Shown piece by piece: positions 17,508-25,389 of a stretch of DNA of 64,000 nucleotides. Position numbers and translations under genes: made by a program. Origin of the DNA: DAOUJW01 sp965218945 (lineage in GTDB: Bacteria; Chloroflexota; Dehalococcoidia; Lucifugimonadales; UBA2985). The stretch spans positions 930,001 through 994,000 of the forward strand of contig OZ244718.1 of the NCBI GenBank assembly GCA_965218945.1, read 5' to 3'. A model generated the notes under the pieces. It did no database searches, was not told the origin of the DNA, and worked only from the letters and a program-made list of their open reading frames with translations. Numbering within the stretch: the stretch's first letter is position 1; each line of letters begins with the position of its first letter.

Positions 17508-18077
17508 TCATTTTCCGCTATCGGGAAACGGATCACCTTCGCTGACGAAGGCCTGAGACTCACTTATCGAGAGGCCGCTGCGGCTGGTCTTGCCGCTCCA
17601 GAGGCTCTTGACGTACGTGAGTACCTCTACTATCTCTTCATGACTTAGATTGTCGCCAAACGCGGGCATACCACTCTTGAAGTCCGGCACGCTCGGGCCC
17701 TCCTGTATCCTTCCACCCTGGCTAACCACCCTGTACAGGAAACCGTCCGGGTGGTGCCAGGTGTGACCTTCGCCGTTCAGGGGCGGCGCAGGAAGCGTGC
17801 CGTCCTCCTTGGGAATATGCCAGCTGGGTTGGCCCTGACCGGTGTCACCGTGGCAGGCGGTGCAGGTGGAGGTGAAGATATCCTGGCCTGTTCTCGAAGT
17901 CGTGGTAGGGGAGCCCCGGCTGTCTGGAGTGGCGTCGGTATCGTCCGTGGCGGACGGGCAGGCTGTGAGCGCTCCAAGCGCGAGCAACGCCAACGCCAGG
18001 GCTGCCGCGAGCTTCCCAATCTTCACACCAATGGAGCAAGTGACTCTGGTTGCCGAAGAAGCTCCCACCTTTTCCAT
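17508..18077 (-). CDS. monohaem cytochrome c lipoprotein
   Basis: The ATG at 18077 is preceded by AGGAAGG at good spacing, giving 189 residues. A signal/anchor helix (LAAALALALLALGALTAC) ends at a lipobox Cys. The haem c site is CTACHG in IFTSTCTACHGDTGQG, with a Met ligand candidate in FKSGMPAFGDNLS, both in the usual order for class I cytochrome c. Predicted electron carrier tethered to the outer face of the membrane. The next helix, HEEIVEVLTYVKSLW, is the standard C-terminal helix of the fold. The partner oxidase or reductase is not in the window. Confidence 0.9.
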   Translation of the reverse strand: MEKVGASSATRVTCSIGVKIGKLAAALALALLALGALTACPSATDDTDATPDSRGSPTTTSRTGQDIFTSTCTACHGDTGQGQPSWHIPKEDGTLPAPPLNGEGHTWHHPDGFLYRVVSQGGRIQEGPSVPDFKSGMPAFGDNLSHEEIVEVLTYVKSLWSGKTSRSGLSISESQAFVSEGDPFPDSGK

Positions 18078-18277
18078 CAAAGACATCCTTCCTGGGCCAA
18101 GCCCATTTGAGCACGGCCTGTGTGCAGAGCTTAGCACACGAATCAGACCTCTGACTCTAGTTCAGGCCCGTGGCCGTGGCACTGGCCCCTTGAGCCAGAG
18201 TAATAGTTTAGAGCCTGAGGGGATCTTGCTCCAGTGGGTAGCGCCCGGCGGGGGTGTTCGGCGCTCCACCTGTGATG

Positions 18278-18318
18278 TTGCTGGAGGAATTTGGATACCC
18301 TATAATAAAAGGGTATCC
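18278..18318 (+). promoter_or_regulatory. sigma-70 type promoter with operator-like palindrome for the GPP34 gene
   Basis: TTGCTG (18278-18283), exactly 17 bases, then TATAAT (18301-18306). The -10 box lies inside a perfect inverted repeat: GGATACCC at 18293-18300 and GGGTATCC at 18311-18318 with a 10-base A/T spacer. A protein bound to the palindrome would block the promoter, so repression is the natural reading. The ATG of the GPP34 gene is at 18353, leaving a leader of roughly 40 bases. Confidence 0.75.
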
Positions 18319-18352
18319 AGAGTTGTAAGTAAAAGAGGGGAGAGGTAGCGCT

Positions 18353-19003
18353 ATGCTGAGATTCGCCGAGGAAATAACCCTGCTGCTGCTTGACGACGAT
18401 GGCAGATTCGCGCGTGTGCCGAACTGGTCGCTCAACTACGCCCTCGCAGGCGGAGTGCTTATGGACCTCGCGCTGGAGTACCGCATAGACACCGATCTTG
18501 AGAAGCTGGTTTTGATCGACTCTTCGCCACTGGGTGACAATTTGCTGGACGCTGTGCTGGCGGATATCGCAGCAGGCGAGGAGGGGCAGGACGCCCGCTA
18601 CTGGGTAGAGCGCACGGCTGCTCGAGGCGAGGCCATACTTGAAGAATCTCTCTCACGGCTGGTCAAACACGGGATTCTGGAATCCAGGGACGACCGCTTC
18701 ATGTGGGTGTTCCGCTCCAGGCGTTACCCTGCCATTGACGGGAAGGTGGAGCGGGAGGTGAAGCTGCGTATCATGGAGGTGCTGTTCAGCGACGAGGTGC
18801 CGGATCCCCGCGACATCGTGATTATCGCACTGGCGCACGCATGCGGAATCTTCAGTGAACTGCTGTCCAGCAAGGAGCTGGAGACCGCGGCCCCGCGCAT
18901 AGAGCAGGTGCGCAGGCTTGACCTCATCGGCCAGGCCATGACCAGGGCTATACGCGACATTGAGATGTCGATAGCTACTTCTCTGCATCCGCAGATGTAC
19001 TAA
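18353..19003 (+). CDS. GPP34 (GOLPH3/Vps74-like) domain protein
   Basis: A 216-residue protein of the GPP34 family. It opens LRFAEEITLLLLDDDGRF and continues LNYALAGGVLMDLALEYRI, the two conserved helices of the family. It also has a basic internal loop (FRSRRYP) and a C-terminal half with IALAHACGIFSELLSS. Eukaryotic relatives bind phosphatidylinositol-4-phosphate at the Golgi; the role of bacterial members is unsettled, often assumed to be membrane-lipid association. No membrane span. GGGGAGAGG precedes the ATG. Transcribed from the strong promoter at 18278 and ended by the hairpin at 19008. Confidence 0.9.
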   Translation: MLRFAEEITLLLLDDDGRFARVPNWSLNYALAGGVLMDLALEYRIDTDLEKLVLIDSSPLGDNLLDAVLADIAAGEEGQDARYWVERTAARGEAILEESLSRLVKHGILESRDDRFMWVFRSRRYPAIDGKVEREVKLRIMEVLFSDEVPDPRDIVIIALAHACGIFSELLSSKELETAAPRIEQVRRLDLIGQAMTRAIRDIEMSIATSLHPQMY

Positions 19004-19007
19004 AGAC

Positions 19008-19043
19008 GCCCGGGGCCGTGCATATGAGAGCGCGGCCCCGGGC
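19008..19043 (+). terminator. GC-rich terminator-like hairpin after the GPP34 gene
   Basis: GCCCGGGGCCG (19008-19018) pairs perfectly with CGGCCCCGGGC (19033-19043) across a 14-base loop, five bases after the stop codon. There is no T-run, so it may act as a weak or factor-assisted terminator or as an mRNA 3' end stabiliser. Confidence 0.6.
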
Positions 19044-19193
19044 CGGTTCAGCGCTTCATCGGATTTTACGCGCCTGCCACTCTCCTTTTTGTTTTCTGAG
19101 GTCAAGCGCATCCTTCTCGTGCTTGTGTATCCTAACCATGGAAAGTTGTTCCGCATCCAACTTTAACCGCCGGCGGAAGGCTAAGGAGACTCT

Positions 19194-19625
19194 ATGACCG
19201 GACTGAAGAGACTCGCCGGGGCCTACATGGTGGTGGTGGGCGTGGCGGTGGCGGTGTACTTCATCATCAACAACTTCCTCGTCAATTCCATTGACGTGTT
19301 GTCTGTATGGTACGTCTTTGACGTGCTCATGGCCGTGGGGTTGGGGCTGGCGTTGGTCTTCAACTACGCTCACAAGCGAGAGGAGAGTGAAAGCGACCTG
19401 GACGGGTCAGTTACCCGCCGGTACTTGGAAGCCACCGCTCTTTTCCACCTGACCGTAGTGGTTACCATCCTGTTCCTGCACAACTGGCTCTCGCTGCTGG
19501 CCCTTGGCGGGGACAGCCTGGAGGGCAACGACCCGGCGTGGGTCATCTGGGCTGTCGTGGACACGCTGTTGCCTATTACCTTGGGCCTCACAGGATGCCG
19601 CCTCTGGTGTGAGGCGGACCGGTAG
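19194..19625 (+). CDS. four-helix membrane protein, full-length copy of a duplicated gene
   Basis: A 143-residue integral membrane protein with four predicted spans (near residues 8-30, 38-58, 85-104 and 115-135) and a charged loop REESESDLDGSVTRRYLEA. AAGGAGAC precedes the ATG. I do not recognise the family. A second copy with nearly the same sequence lies at 20893-21282, lacking the first ~15 residues. The downstream flank here also matches the flank of that copy, showing that the whole block was duplicated. Function unknown; the small four-helix layout does not distinguish transporter, regulator or structural protein. Confidence 0.8.
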   Translation: MTGLKRLAGAYMVVVGVAVAVYFIINNFLVNSIDVLSVWYVFDVLMAVGLGLALVFNYAHKREESESDLDGSVTRRYLEATALFHLTVVVTILFLHNWLSLLALGGDSLEGNDPAWVIWAVVDTLLPITLGLTGCRLWCEADR

Positions 19626-19642
19626 CTACACGCAGGATATAC

Positions 19643-19685
19643 CTATACAGTTGGGCCACCCAAGCCCCAGGGAGAGGCGGGCAGT
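19643..19685 (-). pseudogene. remnant: last codons of a second cupin gene
   Basis: On the reverse strand this piece reads ...ASPWGLGGPTV and a TAG stop, matching the end ...ASLGGLGSPTV of the intact cupin at 21300. The stop lies 17 bases after the membrane gene's stop here, exactly as in the intact copy. The rest of the cupin gene is missing. This is the left edge of an internal deletion in the duplicated block. Confidence 0.7.
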
Positions 19686-19770
19686 GTCTCAATAGAGCCG
19701 GCGGCGGTTACGCTCTTCCGAGTCGACGTGGTGGCGCGCACAACTCCAACACACTCGCCGCCCATGTGCG

Positions 19771-19905
19771 TCTGCTCGGCATAGATTCGTCTCCCTTTCC
19801 CCGGTCTCAAACGCGACGGTATTCTCGAATGAGCAGGGGACCTGCACGCGATTAGTTTGGGCTAAGATATGACTGTGTCAACAGGCGTGACTTGAGGTGA
19901 TAGCA
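19771..19905 (-). pseudogene. remnant: start codon, ribosome site and promoter of a second 5'-nucleotidase gene
   Basis: This stretch aligns over about 120 bases with 24092-24215, the start and upstream region of the intact nucleotidase gene. Shared features on the reverse strand are the TTGACA box (19876-19881 here, 24195-24200 there), the G+A-rich ribosome site, the GAATCTATG start, and AGCAGACGC versus ATCAGACGC just after it. The coding body is gone. With the cupin remnant it shows that copy 1 of the block lost its interior. The orphaned TTGACA may still start transcription leftward. Confidence 0.7.
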
Positions 19906-19964
19906 AACGGGTATGTGGTTTGTTGCTATAATGGACCACGGGGTGTCAACAATCGGGAGAAACC

Positions 19965-20888
19965 ATGAGCAAATTGCGTACCCATACAGTGACCGGAGCC
20001 ACCGGATATACCGGACGATACATTACTGGACTGCTACTCAAAAAGGGAGATCTGGTACAGTCAATCACCGGCCACCTTGACCGCTACAATCAATTTGGAG
20101 ACAGTGTAAAGGTCCAACCGTTTAACTTTGACCGACCGGACCTGCTGGAGCAGACTCTGGTTGGCACAGACACGCTGTTCAACACCTACTGGATCCGTTT
20201 CAACCTGGGAGAACGCACCTTTGAACGCTGTGTGGAGGAAACGCTGACTCTGTTCAATGCCGCCAAGGCCGCGGGGGTGCGACGCATCGTCCACATCAGC
20301 ATTATCAATCCTGACTCGCACTCGTCGCTGCCTTACTTCCGCGGTAAGGGACATGTGGAGGACGCACTGCGCGCGTCCGGCGTCTCTTACGCCATTCTGC
20401 GGCCCACCGTCCTGTATAGCACGGAGGACATCCTGCTCAACAACATTGCATGGGCTCTCCGCAGGTTCCCTGTGTTTCTGCTGCCAGGGACGGGCCGCTA
20501 CAATATTCAGCCTGTGTTCGTGGAGGACTTGGCCGAGCTTGCGGTAGCAGCTGTGGAGGAGGAGCGGAACACCGAGGTCGACGCCGTGGGACCCGAGATC
20601 TTCACCTATGCCGAGATGGTCAAGCTGATAAGAGACAAGGTTCAAACCCGATGTCTGGTGCTGCCGGCGCCCTGGCTGGTGACTTATGCCATAGTCAGGT
20701 TTCTCGGCGTGTTTCTCAAGGACATCATCCTCACTAGGGATGAGATTAAGGGGCTTTCGGCGGGTCTGCTGGAATCAAAGTCGGGCGCTCCGCCGCGGGC
20801 AAAGACCAAACTCTCTGAGTGGCTGGACCGCAACGGGTCCGAACTTGGGCGGCGCTACGCGTCGGAGGTCCATCGGCACTACCGGTAG
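19965..20888 (+). CDS. NmrA-like NAD(P)-binding SDR protein
   Basis: A 307-residue atypical short-chain dehydrogenase. The glycine motif VTGATGYTGRYITG is at residues 9-22. It is followed by an NmrA-like body with GVRRIVHISIINPDSHS, YFRGKGHVEDALRASGVSYAILRPT and a late QPVFVEDLAELA. Proteins of this type often bind NAD(P) and act as reductases, isomerases or redox-sensing regulators; the catalytic Tyr-x-x-x-Lys is not obvious. GGGAGA precedes the ATG, and a TATAAT lies at about 19930. The gene is wedged between the two copies of a duplicated block, and its stop is only 4 bases from the truncated second membrane gene. Confidence 0.88.
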   Translation: MSKLRTHTVTGATGYTGRYITGLLLKKGDLVQSITGHLDRYNQFGDSVKVQPFNFDRPDLLEQTLVGTDTLFNTYWIRFNLGERTFERCVEETLTLFNAAKAAGVRRIVHISIINPDSHSSLPYFRGKGHVEDALRASGVSYAILRPTVLYSTEDILLNNIAWALRRFPVFLLPGTGRYNIQPVFVEDLAELAVAAVEEERNTEVDAVGPEIFTYAEMVKLIRDKVQTRCLVLPAPWLVTYAIVRFLGVFLKDIILTRDEIKGLSAGLLESKSGAPPRAKTKLSEWLDRNGSELGRRYASEVHRHYR

Positions 20889-20892
20889 TCTG

Positions 20893-21282
20893 GTGGGAGT
20901 TGGGGTGGCGGTGTACTTCATCACCAACAACTTCCTCGTCGATTCCATTGATGTTTTGGCGGTATGGTACGTTTTCGACGTACTTATGGGCGTCGGACTG
21001 GTGTCGGCACTGATATTCAACTATGCCCACAAAAGAGAGGAGAGCGATAGCGACCTGGACGGGCCAGTTACCCGCCGGTATCTGGAGGCTACCGTGCTCT
21101 TCTACCTGACTGCCACCGTTAGCATCCTGTTCCTGCACAACTGGCTGTCGCTTCTGGCCCTTGGCAACGACAGCCTGGAGGGCAACCACCAGGCCTGGGT
21201 CATCTGGGCGATAGTCGATACGCTGGCGCCAATCACGCTGGGCGTCACCGGCTGCCGTCTCTGGTGCGAGGCGGACCGATAA
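20893..21282 (+). CDS. 5'-truncated duplicate of the four-helix membrane protein
   Basis: From GTG 20893 the 129-residue product matches the membrane protein at 19194-19625 along its whole length (NNFLVDSIDVLAVWYVFDVL; CRLWCEADR at the end) but lacks the first ~15 residues and any ribosome site. The homology begins right after the NmrA-like stop codon, as expected if a recombination joint removed the original start. It could still be translated by coupling from the NmrA-like gene, or it could be a pseudogene; most substitutions are conservative, which argues for recent or ongoing selection. Confidence 0.55.
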   Translation: MGVGVAVYFITNNFLVDSIDVLAVWYVFDVLMGVGLVSALIFNYAHKREESDSDLDGPVTRRYLEATVLFYLTATVSILFLHNWLSLLALGNDSLEGNHQAWVIWAIVDTLAPITLGVTGCRLWCEADR

Positions 21283-21299
21283 CTACCCGTAGGAGTTAG

Positions 21300-21731
21300 C
21301 TAGACCGTTGGGCTGCCCAAGCCTCCAAGGGAAGCGGGCTGCGCCTCGTCCTCGCCGGGCCACGGAGGTGAGGTGAAGCACAGGAAGGTCAGCGCGGACT
21401 CTCCGGCTGCGAACTGAAAACTCCACCCCGTCGGGATTACCAGCGCGTCTCCCGGGCTGACCTCCACTGGCATTACTGTTGCGGCGTCCTTGTCCGGCGG
21501 GCAGCGCCACACTCTGCCGACCCCTTTAATCACGTACCATAGCTCCTCCACGCTGCGATGCCATACAGGACGGGACACCTCCCGGGCTCCCAGCGTCACT
21601 TCACATAAGGACGCCTTGGTAGCGGCCTCCGGCTCGCCCAGCAGCAGCCTTATCTCAGAGCCATCGGGTGCAAGGGTGTCCGGGGACTCGGCCCTGCGGC
21701 CGACCGCGGGAACCTTGCTCTCTTCGGTCAT
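21300..21731 (-). CDS. cupin-domain protein
   Basis: A 143-residue single cupin. The first half-motif is seen as WHRSVEELWYVIKGVGRVW (metal-ligand His and Glu) and the second as VSPGDALVIPTGWSFQF, where the usual second His is replaced. Small cupins can be isomerases, dioxygenases or sugar/ligand-binding proteins; nothing here decides between them. Its ATG directly follows the stop of the 5'-nucleotidase gene on the same strand, so the two are co-transcribed. A remnant of a second copy lies at 19643. Confidence 0.85.
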   Translation of the reverse strand: MTEESKVPAVGRRAESPDTLAPDGSEIRLLLGEPEAATKASLCEVTLGAREVSRPVWHRSVEELWYVIKGVGRVWRCPPDKDAATVMPVEVSPGDALVIPTGWSFQFAAGESALTFLCFTSPPWPGEDEAQPASLGGLGSPTV

Positions 21732-24101
21732 TTACGCAGTCTCCTGTTCGAACACGGTGTCCTCCTTGTCGGGAATGCTGAGGTCCTGGATGCGCCGGTC
21801 TTCAATGGGCGGCTTCTCCGCCTGGTCGAAGGGTGTCTGTGCGTGGAACTTTGCCAGGTACTCCGCCAGCGCGTCCTGCTCGGATCCCGTCCTGGCGAAG
21901 TCTGCGAGGCCGGGGTCAGTCTGTACCGCCTCGTCCAGGACGCCGTTCCCGTTGGTGTCCGGGAAGCTGGGGTCCGGGGCGCTGAACTGGCCGACCTCGC
22001 CCGCCAGGTCAACTCGACCGGCGGTGGGGACCGGGAAGGGGTAGCTGTCGCCGCCGTTTGCCAGGAAGTCCAGGGTGACCACCTTTATCAGACGCTCCGG
22101 ATCGCCTGCCAGAGCGCCATTCTCAACCACGCGGTCGACTACCGCGCCGTTTTCGTCCACGATAGCCAGAGAGCGGACACGCTCACCTGCGGGCGCGGTT
22201 GGATCGAAGCTGAAGCGCATTCCTCCCACTTGGGGAAACCGCCCCTCGGTTGCCTCTCCGACCCCTTCAAACCCGATTGTGTGCTCCACCACTTCGACGA
22301 GCTGCCGCGCGGTCACGGGAACTATCACCAGTCCGTTGTTGAAGCGCACTGCGCCCTCTACTTCGAACTGTGAGATGTCGCCCTCCTCCTTGCCGGAGTC
22401 CGGGTTGGCCGGCGGCGGCAGGAGCACCACATCGGTCGGACGGGTGGTACCGGGCGGCTGGACCTTCAGGCCTATGCTGTCGCGTATTCCGCCTCCGTTC
22501 TTCAGGGAGACCGCTACCTCAGGGTCGTACTGCCGGGCATACCAAAGGTTCGCGTCGGCGGTGAGATTGCCCAGGTTGGTCTCCTGGGTGCGCACGTCCC
22601 GCCTGTCGCCCGCCAGGTAGACGCCGGTCTTCCCCAGAATGTTGCCGTCGCGGCTTCTGAGCACGTTTCGCAGGGACTCGGCTATTATGGTCACCTCTGC
22701 GATGGGCCGTCCGGCGAATGCCTGGCCTCCCTGCGTGTCCGTGGCGTAGGCGCCGCTGACGTAGGGATCAATGGAGTCTTGGAGCGCCAGACCATTCGAA
22801 TCGAAGTCCACCACCAGGCGCCCAAGGTACCGGTAGTCGCCGTCGGTGTTGACCAGGAGTACCGGCTCCCCTTTGGGGGACTCGAAGGGCAGGGGATAGA
22901 CGCCTGCGGCTTCGTCTCCGATGCGCAGGCGGTCTGTTGCGTCTGCCAGAATGGTGTTGGAGCCGCCGGCAACTATGATGTCGACGTCCACCAGCTTCGT
23001 CGCCAACTCTTTCTCGACGTCGATACGCTGCATGTGCGCCAGCAGAATGACCTTGTCGATGCCCTGACCCACCAGTGCGTCGACCTCCTGCTGGATGAGG
23101 GCGGCCAGTTCATCTATGTTCTCTTCATTTGCAGGCAGCACCTCGACGCCGCTGGCAGCTGTTATGCTCTTCAGGGCCGGCGTAGTTGCTCCCACAACCC
23201 CGATACGCTCGCCTCCCACGGTGATGACCGCGCTCTTAGCGAGTCCTCCCCCTGCCAGCCATGCCTCCTGACCGTCGGGCGCCACCATATCCGTCAGGTC
23301 CTCATCAGCGGCAAACACGAGGTTGCTGGACAGGTAGGGGAACATGGCGCCTGGGTAGAGGGAGCCGTCTTCGGTCTCGGAGCCTATCGCCGCGGCAAAA
23401 GCCACGGCGCCGCGATCAAACTCGTGGTTGCCAACAGCGGACGCCTGGAAGCCCATTGCGTTGAGGAAGGCGATGTCCCCGCGGCCTTCCCCCGGCACGC
23501 CCAGCACATGAGCCATCGCGCCGTCGGCAGCGGCGTAGTAGCGCGGCCCAGGGATGTAGTTGTTTCCTGAGCTCAGGACCAGGGTGTTGTTGGGGAGCTG
23601 CCGCCTGAAGCCGTCCAGAATAGCAGAGAAGTTCTCCACGTCAGCCAGCGCTCCTACGGAGCTGTCCATGTCAGAGACGTGCAGCAGCTGCAAGGTGAAG
23701 GTCTCCTCACCCAGCTGACGGATTCCATCGGCAACAGCGTCTACCTGGGCCGTCAGCGCGTCAATACGATCGCTCAGAAGTTCAGCGACCTGCTGGTACT
23801 CTCCATCGTCCGCGGAACTCAAGGCAGCCACTCTTCCCTCAAGTTCGGCGGATGCCTGGGCAATGGCATTCGCGGATTCTGAAAGCGCAAGTACCTGGCT
23901 GGACATATCCTCCGCAGGTTGGCTGACTGATCTCTGCGCCAGGTTGGCTACATCCGCTCTCAGCGACTCAACCTCCTGCTGGAGGGAGGTGACTGAATTT
24001 TGCAGTTCCGCCAACTCCTCTGAGTCCTGTCCTCCGCAAGAGACGGAGAACAGGATGGCAAGAGAGGCCAGCCCGGTTACCAGTATGCGTCTGATCATCA
24101 T
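21732..24101 (-). CDS. 5'-nucleotidase/metallophosphoesterase lipoprotein
   Basis: The start is ATG 24101 with GGGGAG upstream (789 residues). A lipoprotein signal ends at FSVSC near residue 22, then a coiled coil (residues ~28-105) lifts the catalytic part from the membrane. The metallophosphoesterase domain shows HVSDMDSSVG, VGNHEFDRG and LAHMQ. The C-terminal 5'-nucleotidase domain has LGNLTADANLWYAR, SLKNGGGIRDS and substrate-side LDFLANGGDSYPF. One metal-ligand position is odd: where relatives have G-D-N, this protein reads SSGNNYIPGP, so the bridging Asp is Asn. Predicted extracellular nucleotide or phosphoester hydrolase, perhaps with reduced activity. Co-transcribed with the cupin gene. 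Confidence 0.88.
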   Translation of the reverse strand: MMIRRILVTGLASLAILFSVSCGGQDSEELAELQNSVTSLQQEVESLRADVANLAQRSVSQPAEDMSSQVLALSESANAIAQASAELEGRVAALSSADDGEYQQVAELLSDRIDALTAQVDAVADGIRQLGEETFTLQLLHVSDMDSSVGALADVENFSAILDGFRRQLPNNTLVLSSGNNYIPGPRYYAAADGAMAHVLGVPGEGRGDIAFLNAMGFQASAVGNHEFDRGAVAFAAAIGSETEDGSLYPGAMFPYLSSNLVFAADEDLTDMVAPDGQEAWLAGGGLAKSAVITVGGERIGVVGATTPALKSITAASGVEVLPANEENIDELAALIQQEVDALVGQGIDKVILLAHMQRIDVEKELATKLVDVDIIVAGGSNTILADATDRLRIGDEAAGVYPLPFESPKGEPVLLVNTDGDYRYLGRLVVDFDSNGLALQDSIDPYVSGAYATDTQGGQAFAGRPIAEVTIIAESLRNVLRSRDGNILGKTGVYLAGDRRDVRTQETNLGNLTADANLWYARQYDPEVAVSLKNGGGIRDSIGLKVQPPGTTRPTDVVLLPPPANPDSGKEEGDISQFEVEGAVRFNNGLVIVPVTARQLVEVVEHTIGFEGVGEATEGRFPQVGGMRFSFDPTAPAGERVRSLAIVDENGAVVDRVVENGALAGDPERLIKVVTLDFLANGGDSYPFPVPTAGRVDLAGEVGQFSAPDPSFPDTNGNGVLDEAVQTDPGLADFARTGSEQDALAEYLAKFHAQTPFDQAEKPPIEDRRIQDLSIPDKEDTVFEQETA

Positions 24102-24108
24102 AGATTCA

Positions 24109-24200
24109 TCTCCCCAATCGTCGGTCTCAACCGCGACAGTATACTCGGATGAGCCGCGGGCTTGAGAGGTAGTTTGAGATAAGTTCTGACTATGTGTCAA
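24109..24200 (-). promoter_or_regulatory. promoter and ribosome site of the 5'-nucleotidase/cupin operon
   Basis: On the reverse strand a consensus TTGACA lies at 24200-24195 and GGGGAG at 24114-24109 before the ATG. The -10 box is less clear; AAACTA about 19 bases downstream or TATACT nearer the start are candidates. The TTGACA and ribosome site are both conserved in the decayed second copy at 19771-19905, which supports them. Confidence 0.5.
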
Positions 24201-24345
24201 CAGGTGAAATGTGAGGAGCCTTCACTTCCCCGTCGCCCTTTGAGGATTCGACTGAAGCGACCCTCAATGGGGTGGACAGCATAGATTTCACCTGTTATTC
24301 TCAACACTTGAAACCGACCTTAATCGAGGGAAATGTAGAGGCGTA

Positions 24346-25044
24346 ATGATCACCCTCACTGGCATATCGAGATGGCTGACCCTGGCTTTGTGCGCGTCTA
24401 TGGTCGCCGTTCTGCTCGCCGGCTGTGGCAGCGAAACGCCCGCCACCAGTGCGCCTACGGCTCTCCCTACCTCCGCGCCAACGGCTCCCCCCACCTCCGC
24501 GCCGACAGCTCTACCAGCCTCCACACTCACCGCCCCTGGCACATCTGCGGAAACACAACCAGCCACAGCGGCGCCCACATCCACCTCACTACCCACCCAA
24601 GCGCCGGTGGATGTAGGCCACCAACCGGGACAGAAAGCCCCGGATTTCTCCCTGACCACTGTGGATGGTGAGCAGGTTACCCTGGTCAGCCTGCAGGGCC
24701 AACCCGTAGTCCTCTACTTCTACGCCACGTGGTGACCGACCTGCCGTGCCTCGTTGAGGCAACTGAAGGATGTCCACCCCGAATACGCTGACCGCTTGGG
24801 CTTTCTTGCGGTGAGCGTGGACCCCTCTGAGAGCGTAGAAAAGATACTGTCTTTCAAGGCGTCCGAGGGATTCACCTGGGACATGACCTCCGCCGATTTA
24901 GACATGCTGAAGAGCTACAACGTCACTCGTCAAGCCGCCTATGCCACCCTCGATGCCGGCGGCATCGTTGTATCCGGTGTCACCTACGGAAGCGAGTCTG
25001 CTGAAAGCTGGCGAGAGCTTTTCGACTCCCTGCTCAACTCCTGA
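24346..25044 (+). CDS. predicted selenocysteine-containing thioredoxin-like lipoprotein (TlpA/AhpC-TSA type)
   Basis: Reading TGA 24733-24735 as selenocysteine gives a 232-residue protein with Sec at position 130. A lipoprotein signal ends at LLAGC (residue 27), followed by a Thr/Pro/Ala stalk to about residue 95. Then comes a thioredoxin fold of the TlpA/ResA/peroxiredoxin group: KAPDFSLTTVDGEQVTL, VVLYFYATW-U-PTC-RASLRQL, FLAVSVDPSESVEKI. The TGA falls exactly on the first Cys of the CxxC motif, the frame is unbroken on both sides, and the downstream part is fully conserved thioredoxin sequence. A SECIS-like hairpin follows at 24747. Expected role: periplasmic or surface thiol/peroxide redox chemistry. 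The alternative is a nonsense mutation of TGC/TGT in a pseudogene. Confidence 0.75.
24747..24761 (+). promoter_or_regulatory. SECIS-like hairpin downstream of the in-frame TGA
   Basis: TGCCTC (24747-24752) pairs perfectly with GAGGCA (24756-24761) around a GTT loop. Seventeen bases separate the TGA from the apical loop, and the loop begins with G. Both fit the published bacterial SECIS consensus (loop 16-37 bases after UGA, a G in the first two loop positions). The hairpin lies within the coding frame, as it does in bacterial selenoprotein mRNAs. Confidence 0.6.
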
Positions 25045-25389
25045 CCCCCACCAGTCTTAGGACTCCAGCAGATGTGGGGCGCCCGAAAGGGTTGACGCCC
25101 TCTTATGGGAACGGCGTGAGTCTATATCCCAAGTCTTCCTGAATGAGGTACGCGGCAAAAACCAAGGCCCTCAATGCTGGATGGGCAGTGGCGGTGGACA
25201 TGTGAGATTGAGCCAAGGCCTCCCGCTTGTTCTTATCGTCCACTGTACCGGGTCTGTCCGGAGCCGGGCAGACAAGTCGCCGGACTCCTCCACTGGGATC
25301 ATGTTTTGCCCGATTATCCCTTGCGCCTGCGATCCCTTCACGTCGCTACACTGGATAGTGAACTGACCTGGATAGAGGAGACTGAAGAT
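25045..25389. other. intergenic, no gene recognised
   Basis: Between the selenoprotein-like gene and the membrane protein. Reading frames open here lack ribosome sites and family features. The only clear signal is GAGGAGACTG just before the ATG at 25390. Confidence 0.5.

Noticed and set aside
24733..24735. TGA as a simple stop of a truncated thioredoxin-like gene
   Set aside because: Sequence after it is conserved thioredoxin fold in the same frame, the TGA replaces a catalytic Cys exactly, and a SECIS-like hairpin follows. It remains the main alternative and is noted in the feature.
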